Shown: in pieces, positions 1-7,253 of the stretch
Layout of the letters: every line of letters begins with the position of its first letter
How positions within the stretch are numbered: position 1 is the stretch's first letter
NCBI GenBank assembly: GCA_002386525.1
Contig: DGIS01000022.1
Coordinates: 124,001 to 188,000 of the forward strand
Direction of reading: 5' to 3'
Source: Sphingobacterium sp. UBA4616
GTDB taxonomy: Bacteria; Bacteroidota; Bacteroidia; Sphingobacteriales; Sphingobacteriaceae
DNA length: 64,000 nt
The notes under the pieces: generated by a model
Seen by the model: the letters and a program-made list of their open reading frames with translations, nothing else
Databases searched by the model: none
What the model was told of the DNA's origin: nothing
Position numbers and translations under genes: made by a program

Positions 1-511
1 GTTCGATCTTTCTTGAATATAATTGATCTGCAGCAAAATAGCTTTCTTCAAAGGAAGCTGGAGATTTGACAAAATGGGAAAATTCTTCATCCAACATTCT
101 TCTTCCAAAAGAATTAGTGAAAAAATGAAAAAATTCTTCATTAGCGTTACAAAGCTCGATAAAGTTTTTCCTAGGTAACCGATAGATAATTGTACCTTTT
201 TTGGCAATTACGGATTTTAATGCTTTTGTTCTATTTAAGAGCACGGATATTCCGCCAAAACAATAGGGTTTATGGTGAATTTCTATTAATCTTTTGTTGT
301 CTAAATCGTCCAAGAAAAATGTTTCATATTCACCTTCATAGATTAAGTCTACCCCATCCATGTCTGTAATGCTTTGTCGATAAACAAGCGTGTCTTTGGA
401 GAAGCGGTACTCATTGAATATATCAACAATACTGAGCTGCAGGGATTCGGGCAGTGCCTGAAATGGAGGGGTAGATTTTAGTGTAGAAAGGATAATCTCG
501 GAATTTTTCAT
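1..511 (-). CDS. cyclic-nucleotide-binding protein, probably DUF294/CBS family (3' end beyond window)
   Basis: The ATG lies at 511-509 and the frame stays open to the window edge, giving about 170 N-terminal residues. These contain a Crp-like cyclic-nucleotide-binding beta-roll: a short helix, strands around YEGEYETFFLDD, and the glycine turn CFGGISVLLN that normally holds the phosphate-binding cassette. The typical PBC arginine is not obvious, so nucleotide binding is uncertain. In Bacteroidota, proteins that start like this and sit next to a DnaQ-type exonuclease usually continue into CBS domains and a DUF294 nucleotidyltransferase-like module. That continuation is inferred because it lies outside the window. 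It begins 10 bp after the exonuclease stop codon, so the two genes are probably co-transcribed leftward. Confidence 0.72.
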   Translation of the reverse strand, partial: MKNSEIILSTLKSTPPFQALPESLQLSIVDIFNEYRFSKDTLVYRQSITDMDGVDLIYEGEYETFFLDDLDNKRLIEIHHKPYCFGGISVLLNRTKALKSVIAKKGTIIYRLPRKNFIELCNANEEFFHFFTNSFGRRMLDEEFSHFVKSPASFEESYFAADQLYSRKIE

Positions 512-521
512 TAGGAAAAAA

Positions 522-1142
522 TTAAAAGATGTTATGAAATTCTATTTGCTGGTTAAGGATATCTTGATGAGTTAAATCCTTTCGTTGAATCATTTCAAAA
601 TAACATTTAGCTGTTATCTCAGCGTCCTTTTCTGCATCGTGTAAATGTTCCGGTGGAGACAAGAATAGGGATTCATGTAACAGCGACAGTGGAAGATGTA
701 CCATATTTGGATTTCTAACATACCTTTTGCTATGTAAAAGTGTACAAAAATAATCTATTTCACCAAACGGAAGCGCAAGGTTCGATCGGTAGAATTCCGC
801 AGATAATACTTGTAAATCAAAGGAAAGGAAATGTCCAACAATCTGAGGTTTATATTTTTTGATGTCATGACTGAGCTTGCGCAACACTTCTTTTTTCTTC
901 TCACCATATTGCCTTAAGAAAGGGGGCGTCAACCCATGGATTTGCTCTGATGCCGGACTGATCGGAATGAGTGGTTCGTAGATATATTTATTGCTCCGTT
1001 TGATCTCATTTTGGGCTTCGTCAAAAATGATCCAGGCCAATTGCAGTACATGTGGCCAATTATCGCTTTCTGTGTACCTTTTATTCCATTTTTTCGGTAG
1101 GCCAGACGTTTCTGTATCTAGAAATAGCAAATATTTTTTCAA
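522..1142 (-). CDS. DnaQ-family 3'-5' exonuclease
   Basis: A 206-residue DEDDh exonuclease. Exo I is LDTETSG near residue 9, Exo II is GHFLSFDLQVL near residue 103, and Exo III is the HDAEKDAEIT stretch near residue 168, with the histidine expected in the DEDDh subclass. It should remove nucleotides from 3' ends of DNA or RNA with two metal ions. The length fits a stand-alone exonuclease domain, either a proofreading-subunit-like or an RNase T-like protein, with no added GIY-YIG or BRCT domain. There is no signal peptide, so it is cytosolic. It is the first gene of a leftward pair with the cyclic-nucleotide-binding protein and is divergent from the pectin genes that start at 1308. The substrate cannot be told from sequence. 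Confidence 0.85.
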   Translation of the reverse strand: MKKYLLFLDTETSGLPKKWNKRYTESDNWPHVLQLAWIIFDEAQNEIKRSNKYIYEPLIPISPASEQIHGLTPPFLRQYGEKKKEVLRKLSHDIKKYKPQIVGHFLSFDLQVLSAEFYRSNLALPFGEIDYFCTLLHSKRYVRNPNMVHLPLSLLHESLFLSPPEHLHDAEKDAEITAKCYFEMIQRKDLTHQDILNQQIEFHNIF

Positions 1143-1307
1143 TGAATTATTGTTGAGTATGCTCTAAAATACTAAAATATTCTAGTTAATAATAGAGAAA
1201 TCTGCATTTGTAAAGCATCTCCTTTGTAAAAAACGAGATACGAATTTTAATGTTTGAAATTTTATATGTAAAATTAACATTTATTAGTGAATTATAAATA
1301 ACCAATT

Positions 1308-4019
1308 ATGTGCAAAAGACTATTATGCATGTTTCTTTTTGTCTTTTCAATACTTGCTGAACTTTATGCCGGAAATAAAAGTAGTACCGTTCGTTACACG
1401 ATGGAAGGAATTGTAAATCAAGAACGGTTTCAATATGCAGTTGACCTGTTGCAAAAAGAATTGATTAAATCAAGTGTTACCGACCATCTCGATATTGAGG
1501 TAAGTACGGCAGTACAAAGAAAATCTTTACCAGACTCAATCAGGAGTAAATTGATTGAAAAAGAACATTTTGTTCTATTTCGAAAGAGCAAAACAGATCC
1601 GATCACTTTGATCGGTACGGATGAATCGGGGGTTTTGTATGGCTGTATGGCGTTGCTGGCAGATAGGCATTGGCTGAACGTTGGGCCATTCTTTTTGGCC
1701 GATGGACCAAAAATGGTTATGCGTGGCACAAGCATTGGCCTTCAAAAAACTGCGTATTTGCCGGGGCATGATATTTACGAATATCCTTATACACCTGAAT
1801 CTTTTCCATGGTTTTATGATAAAAAATTGTGGTTGAAGTATTTGGATATGATGGTTGAAAACAGGTACAATGCTTTGTATTTATGGAATGGGCACCCTTT
1901 TTCTTCATTGGTGAAATTAAAAGATTATTCTTATGCGCTTGAAGTGGATGAGACAACATTTGATAAAAACGAGGAGATCTATACTTTTTTGACAAAAGAA
2001 GCTAATAAAAGGGGTATTTGGATTATCCAGATGTTTTATAACATCATCCTGCCGAAGCCTTTTGCCGATCGTCATGGGTTAAAAACTCAAGAGCGCAATC
2101 GCGCTATTACACCGCTAATTTCTGATTACACCCGCAAAAGTATTGCTGCTTTTGTGGCTAAGTATCCAAACGTCGGATTACTAATCACGTTGGGCGAGGC
2201 AATGGAGGGAGTCGGTCAAGATGATATTAACTGGTTTACCAATACCATCATTCCGGGAGTACAGGACGGATTACATGCATCTGGTACTAATGGCGAGCCA
2301 CCTATTATTTTAAGAGCCCACGACACTGATGCACCAGCTGTTATGAAAGCTGCATTACCAATTTATAAAAACCTCTATACTATGGCTAAATATAATGGTG
2401 AGGCGCTGACCACCTATACTCCAAGAGGGAAGTGGGCCGAGTTACATCGCTCTTTAAGTGCCATTGGTACAGTCCATATTCAGAATGTTCATATTTTAGC
2501 CAACTTGGAACCATTTAGATATGGCTCACCTGATTTTATCCAGAGATCGGTCAAAGCTATGCATGAAGTTCATCATTCAAACGGTATTCATATTTACCCC
2601 CAGGCATCTTACTGGGACTGGCCATATGCAGCAGACAAGGTAAATAATAGATTGCTTCAGGTAGATCGCGACTGGATGTGGTACAAGGCATGGTCACGAT
2701 ATGCTTGGAATGAAAATCGAGATTTGTCACAAGAGCAATCTTACTGGTCGAATGAACTTTCCCGATATTATGGTATTCCCGAGAAGGATGCACTGAATTT
2801 ACTATTGGCTATCGAAGAAATTGGTGAGATATCGCCTAAAATACTTAGGCGATTTGGTATTACAGATGGTAATAGACAGACATCTTCACTCGGAATGCTG
2901 ATGACGCAATTGATAAATCCTTATCGTTATGGTCTGTTTACTCTTCTTTATGAATCTGAAGCTCCTGAAGGAGAAATGATTATTGATTATGTCGAGAGAG
3001 ATTACCACAAGGAAGGCCATGTTGGGGAGACACCTCTCCAAGTGTCGGAAGAAATTGTGAAACATGGAGATCGTGCAGCTGCGCTGATTAAGGAGTTAGG
3101 AAAACCAATGAAAAATGTTGCAGAATTTAATCGCTGGCTTACTGATATACGGATTCATCAATTGTTAGCCAATCATTATAGCTATAAGGTTAAGGCAGCT
3201 ATTCAGCTGCTTCAATACAAGTATTCCCATGATCTTGGCGCGCTTCGGAAAGCGCTGCCCGATTTGGAGCAAAGTGTGACGGAATATCGAAAACTTACGG
3301 AGATCACAAATCAGGCCTATTTATATGCAAATAGCATGCAGACTAAACAACGTAAGATACCCATGCGCGGAGCTGATGCTTCGTTCATTCACTGGAAAGA
3401 GATGCTTCCTGTATTTGAAGCGGAGTTGAATAATTTTAAACATGCGATAGATTCTTTAGCTACAATTTCGGATGTCTATACACATGCCAAAGCGGTATTA
3501 AAGTCAGAAGAGATTACGTTTTTGGATGATCAGCAACTTATTCCATTGAAAAAGGGCGCAAAATTGTATGCAGATCAGGAGTTAGTTGTTACCCATCTGG
3601 CCAACGAATTGGAAGGACTGCAAGCGGTACAGATTAATACCGAAAAGCAAAAGCTTCAGGGAACACATCTTCGCTTTAAGAATAATAAAGCAGTGAAGAT
3701 ATTGATTGGTTATTTTAATAGTAATGACAAAGTTTTTGCGCCTAAACCTATACTGGAAATTGATGCAAGTGCAAATGATTTTGGTCAAGCAGAGGCAAGG
3801 ATACGTAATGCTATACGAATACAATACATGCCGATGGTGGATATTCATACCTATTCCTTTCCTCCAGGGGTCAATGAGCTGAAGATTCCAAAAGGAGAGG
3901 TGCTTATTTTGGGTATAGTAGATCATGAGGAACTCTCTAATTCATATAATGCAGACGTGGACAATCAAGGAGATGATCTAGACGACTTGTTTGGCTATTA
4001 TCGGGGAACCAAATTGTAA
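1308..4019 (+). CDS. secreted glycosidase of uncertain family, alpha-glucuronidase/alpha-galacturonidase-like
   Basis: A 903-residue exported protein. Residues 1-22 (MCKRLLCMFLFVFSILAELYA) are a signal peptide, which supports this start. The N-terminal part has an alpha/beta domain ending in GTDESGVLYGCMALL, as seen before the barrels of GH67, GH20 and GH115 enzymes. A (beta/alpha)8-type region follows (about 140-520) with a WIIQMFYNI strand, the acidic LGEAMEG motif and ILRAHDTDAP. The C-terminal third is helical and ends in a small beta domain. Similar Bacteroidota proteins carry the label alpha-D-galacturonidase. Release of a uronic acid from rhamnogalacturonan, possibly in a GH138-like role, is plausible but unproven. 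It opens the plus-strand cluster and lies 107 bp before the next gene. Confidence 0.6.
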   Translation: MCKRLLCMFLFVFSILAELYAGNKSSTVRYTMEGIVNQERFQYAVDLLQKELIKSSVTDHLDIEVSTAVQRKSLPDSIRSKLIEKEHFVLFRKSKTDPITLIGTDESGVLYGCMALLADRHWLNVGPFFLADGPKMVMRGTSIGLQKTAYLPGHDIYEYPYTPESFPWFYDKKLWLKYLDMMVENRYNALYLWNGHPFSSLVKLKDYSYALEVDETTFDKNEEIYTFLTKEANKRGIWIIQMFYNIILPKPFADRHGLKTQERNRAITPLISDYTRKSIAAFVAKYPNVGLLITLGEAMEGVGQDDINWFTNTIIPGVQDGLHASGTNGEPPIILRAHDTDAPAVMKAALPIYKNLYTMAKYNGEALTTYTPRGKWAELHRSLSAIGTVHIQNVHILANLEPFRYGSPDFIQRSVKAMHEVHHSNGIHIYPQASYWDWPYAADKVNNRLLQVDRDWMWYKAWSRYAWNENRDLSQEQSYWSNELSRYYGIPEKDALNLLLAIEEIGEISPKILRRFGITDGNRQTSSLGMLMTQLINPYRYGLFTLLYESEAPEGEMIIDYVERDYHKEGHVGETPLQVSEEIVKHGDRAAALIKELGKPMKNVAEFNRWLTDIRIHQLLANHYSYKVKAAIQLLQYKYSHDLGALRKALPDLEQSVTEYRKLTEITNQAYLYANSMQTKQRKIPMRGADASFIHWKEMLPVFEAELNNFKHAIDSLATISDVYTHAKAVLKSEEITFLDDQQLIPLKKGAKLYADQELVVTHLANELEGLQAVQINTEKQKLQGTHLRFKNNKAVKILIGYFNSNDKVFAPKPILEIDASANDFGQAEARIRNAIRIQYMPMVDIHTYSFPPGVNELKIPKGEVLILGIVDHEELSNSYNADVDNQGDDLDDLFGYYRGTKL

Positions 4020-4034
4020 ATACAACCATGTCCT

Positions 4035-4047
4035 TCAGGATAGTACA
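4035..4047 (+). repeat. 13-bp motif TCAGGATAGTACA, copy 1
   Basis: The sequence TCAGGATAGTACA is found here and again, perfectly, at 13569-13581. Both copies start within 16 bp after a stop codon, in two of the few intergenic gaps of the cluster. Looser versions are AGGATAGACA at 48881-48890 and TCAGATTGTAC at 45160-45170. It may be a regulator-binding site or part of a leader RNA. No function is shown by the sequence itself. Confidence 0.35.
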
Positions 4048-4126
4048 GGATAAACAACTTAAACGAAGTGGGTATTTTACGAGAACACAATACATCTACT
4101 TCAACTTTTTTGATATTAAATAAGGA

Positions 4127-5665
4127 ATGAAAATTATAAAATCTATTCTTGCGCTTTTTTTCTGTGCGCTATCGTGTGTAAAGGCACAGCAGAAATTAGA
4201 AGATAAAGTTCACAGCTATGTTCAAGAGTTTAACAAAAACGATAACGAAGCAGTAATCAATAATATTCCGAATAAGGATGCCTATGACTGGATGATGGCT
4301 AATATTCCTTTATTTGACTGTCCGGATAAGGAAATCGAGCAAACCTATTATTTTCGATGGTGGTCTTACCGAAAACATATCAAATCGAGTCCGGAAGGCA
4401 CCTTGGTGACCGAATTTATTGAGCCAGTGAAGCATGCTGGAAAATACAATTCAATCAGTTGTGCGCTCGGACACCATTTGTATGAAGGAAGGTGGATTCG
4501 TGACAATGCTTTTCTAAAAGAATACATCGACTTTTGGCTTTATCATGCAGACAAGAATCAATCGAAGCCAAGGTTTCATCAATTCAGTTCTTGGCTACCT
4601 GATGCCTTACTAGCTTATTGTAAAGTTAATCCTGATAATCAATATCTAAAAGACCGTCTATTGGATTTGGATTTGGATTTTGAAAAGTGGGAAAAAGAAA
4701 GAAAGACTAAAAATGGGCTCTTTTGGCAATTTGACGTTCAAGATGGTATGGAAGAGTCGGTGTCGGGTGGACGTAAGGTTCACAATATGCGTCCGTCAAT
4801 CAATAGCTATATGTATGGAAACGCTGTAGCGATTGCGACAATTGCCAAATTGGTGTCTAATCCAAAATTAGAGAAAAAATACAATTCCTATGAACAGACT
4901 TTACGCCAATTGATATTGGATTCGCTTTGGGACAAAGAAGATCAATTTTTTAAAACAAAGATGGAAAAAGGGGAACTACACCCCACGCGGGAAGCAATCG
5001 GTTTTATCCCATGGTACTTTCATTTACCTCCGGATAGAACAGCTTATGGAAAAGCTTGGCTGCAGCTACCCGATACCGCAGGATTTAATGCACCTTGGGG
5101 AACAACAACGGCTGAGCGGCGTGAACCGACATTTCGAACCCGTGGTACTGGACATAGCTGTGAATGGGATGGTGCAATTTGGCCTTTTACAAGTTCACAG
5201 ACCATCAGGGGGATGGCTAATTATTTAAGCGATTATAAAAGGAATAAAGCAGTTGACGCAAACGATTTATACGAGCAAATCCATAAATATGCCAAATCCC
5301 ATGTTATGAATGGTAAACCCTACATCGGTGAATATCAAGATGAGAAAACTGGAGAATGGTTGAAGGGAGATCATCCGAGAAGTAAGTTTTATAACCATTC
5401 TACGTTTGCGGATGTCATTATTCAGGATCTAATTGGAATAAAACCACAGATTAATCCTATTCTTGAGATAAAACCGTTGATTTCGAAAGATCAATGGGAC
5501 TACTTTTCACTCACCCAGTTAACGTATCACAATAAGAACATTGCTATTTACTGGGATGTCACTGGCGAGAAATATCACAAAGGCAAGGGACTGACCATCT
5601 ATGTGGACGGTGTAAAGTCAATGCAAAAAAAGGTTTTAAAAAATTGTAAGATTAACTTAAAGTAA
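4127..5665 (+). CDS. secreted (alpha/alpha)6-barrel glycoside hydrolase, MGH1-like
   Basis: A 512-residue protein with a cleavable signal peptide ending near CVKAQ (residue 21). The body looks like the toroid of GH63/MGH1-like hydrolases: repeated aromatic-rich helices such as YYFRWWSYRKH, ALGHHLYEGRWIRD, DGMEESVSGG and GHSCEWDGAIWPFTSSQT. The conserved acidic residues in RWIRD, the ME pair and EWDGAIWP are candidate catalytic groups. Related Bacteroidota proteins occur in rhamnogalacturonan loci, and GH142 (beta-L-arabinofuranosidase) has a similar fold, but this family assignment is a guess. It lies between the uronidase-like gene and GH28, 1 bp before the latter, so an exo-acting role on pectin side chains fits. 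Confidence 0.6.
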   Translation: MKIIKSILALFFCALSCVKAQQKLEDKVHSYVQEFNKNDNEAVINNIPNKDAYDWMMANIPLFDCPDKEIEQTYYFRWWSYRKHIKSSPEGTLVTEFIEPVKHAGKYNSISCALGHHLYEGRWIRDNAFLKEYIDFWLYHADKNQSKPRFHQFSSWLPDALLAYCKVNPDNQYLKDRLLDLDLDFEKWEKERKTKNGLFWQFDVQDGMEESVSGGRKVHNMRPSINSYMYGNAVAIATIAKLVSNPKLEKKYNSYEQTLRQLILDSLWDKEDQFFKTKMEKGELHPTREAIGFIPWYFHLPPDRTAYGKAWLQLPDTAGFNAPWGTTTAERREPTFRTRGTGHSCEWDGAIWPFTSSQTIRGMANYLSDYKRNKAVDANDLYEQIHKYAKSHVMNGKPYIGEYQDEKTGEWLKGDHPRSKFYNHSTFADVIIQDLIGIKPQINPILEIKPLISKDQWDYFSLTQLTYHNKNIAIYWDVTGEKYHKGKGLTIYVDGVKSMQKKVLKNCKINLK

Positions 5666-5666
5666 T

Positions 5667-7253
5667 ATGATCAGAAAGAGCTATCGTCATGGAATAATAA
5701 CTGTATTACTCTGTTTATTCATGTTGGGTTTGCAGGCACAAACTTGGCTTAACGTCATGGATTTTGGTGGTCGGAAGGACAGCACCGGAAGTAATACATT
5801 GGCTATCAAAAAAGCTATTACAACAGCGTCCAATAGAGGCGGGGGGACGATTTATTTTCCAGCTGGAAAATACGTCACTGGGCCCATTCATCTTAAAAGT
5901 AATATTACGATTTATATCGATGCTGGAGCGGAGTTACATTTTAGCGATAATTTTGATGAGTATTTGCCTATGGTTGAATCTCGTTGGGAAGGAACTGTTG
6001 TTACAAACTTTTCGCCATTATTTTACGGTAATAATCTAGAGAATATCAGTATCCAAGGACGTGGGCTCATTGACGGACATGGTAAAAAATGGTGGGGCTA
6101 TTCGGAGGTTGAAGTTAAGAAGCAGACAGAAGATAGCAAATGGCAAAAAGAGTTTAAACGCCTCAATAAAGATGTTTTGGCTCCGGACCTTCCGGGATGG
6201 ATTGAGAGAGGATTTTTACGCCCGCCTTTTATACAGTTCTTAAACTGTAAAAATGTACAGATCAGAGATATTAAAATTCAAAATTCGCCGTTTTGGACAA
6301 TTAATCCACAATATTGTGATAACGTTACCGTAGAAGGCGTTACAATAGATAACCCTCCTTCGCCTAATACAGATGGTATCAATCCAGAATCTTGCTCCAA
6401 TGTTCGCATCGCCAATTGCCACATTAGTGTAGGGGATGATTGCATTACCATAAAATCTGGAAAGGATCGTTCGGGAAGGAAAATCAATATCCCTGCAGAG
6501 AATTATACCATTACAAACTGTACGATGCTTCGCGGACATGGTGGGGTAGTTATTGGGAGTGAAATGTCAGGTGGTGTGAAAAATATTGTTATTTCCAATT
6601 GTATTTTCGACGGAACAGATCGTGGTATACGTTTAAAAACCGCAAGAGGTAGAGGTGGGATTGTAGAAAATATTCAAGTCTCCAATATTGTCATGCGTGA
6701 TATTCGAGATCAGGCTATTGTACTAGATATGGAATATGCTAAAAGTGAACCGGGACCTGTTAGTGAACGTACGCCTAAATTCAGGAACATCTTTATCAAC
6801 AATTTATCTGGTACAACAAATCGCATTGGTTATATGCGAGGCTTAGCAGAAATGCCAATTGAAAATGTCGTGTTTTCGGATATTAACATGCAGGGAACCA
6901 CAGGTTTTTCAGCGCTCAATGTGAATGGATTGACATTGAGTAATGTAAACGTCGCGATCACACAGGGTGCGCTATTATCCGTCAACAACGGTAAAGAACT
7001 GAATCTATTGAATATAAAAAACATAACACCGGTGGCTGAAAGATCGCTTATCGAGCTTGAAAATTGTAAATCAGTGAATGTGCAGAGTTGCTTTCCATTG
7101 TTAGGTACAGCGCTCTTTTTGGATTTAGTCGGATCAGCGAATGAAGCTATCTATGTTCACGGTAATAATCTAGCTCGTGTAAAACAAATACTCCGTGGTA
7201 ATTATAAAAACGGTCAGTTAACGTCAAATGTAAACCCTTTGGAAGCTAAATAA
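5667..7253 (+). CDS. GH28 polygalacturonase, secreted
   Basis: A 528-residue right-handed beta-helix enzyme that hydrolyses alpha-1,4 linkages between galacturonic acid residues. The signal peptide ends near LGLQAQ (residue 25). The complete GH28 catalytic set is visible: NTDG (D236), GDDC (D257, D258), GHGG (H291) and RGIRLK (R322, K324). The N-terminal LNVMDFGGRKDSTGSNTLAI is the usual start of Bacteroidota GH28 enzymes that act in the periplasm on oligosaccharides. It begins 1 bp after the previous stop, and its own stop overlaps the start of the GH95 gene, so it is one of a translationally linked series. Endo or exo mode cannot be decided; the long form and PUL setting favour exo action on rhamnogalacturonan or homogalacturonan oligomers. 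Confidence 0.9.
   Translation: MIRKSYRHGIITVLLCLFMLGLQAQTWLNVMDFGGRKDSTGSNTLAIKKAITTASNRGGGTIYFPAGKYVTGPIHLKSNITIYIDAGAELHFSDNFDEYLPMVESRWEGTVVTNFSPLFYGNNLENISIQGRGLIDGHGKKWWGYSEVEVKKQTEDSKWQKEFKRLNKDVLAPDLPGWIERGFLRPPFIQFLNCKNVQIRDIKIQNSPFWTINPQYCDNVTVEGVTIDNPPSPNTDGINPESCSNVRIANCHISVGDDCITIKSGKDRSGRKINIPAENYTITNCTMLRGHGGVVIGSEMSGGVKNIVISNCIFDGTDRGIRLKTARGRGGIVENIQVSNIVMRDIRDQAIVLDMEYAKSEPGPVSERTPKFRNIFINNLSGTTNRIGYMRGLAEMPIENVVFSDINMQGTTGFSALNVNGLTLSNVNVAITQGALLSVNNGKELNLLNIKNITPVAERSLIELENCKSVNVQSCFPLLGTALFLDLVGSANEAIYVHGNNLARVKQILRGNYKNGQLTSNVNPLEAK

Noticed and set aside
1225..1265. Possible promoter upstream of the 1308 gene (TTTG, then TAATGTTTG)
   Set aside because: The box has one extra base compared with TAnnTTTG, and spacing is only approximate in AT-rich DNA; not strong enough to list.
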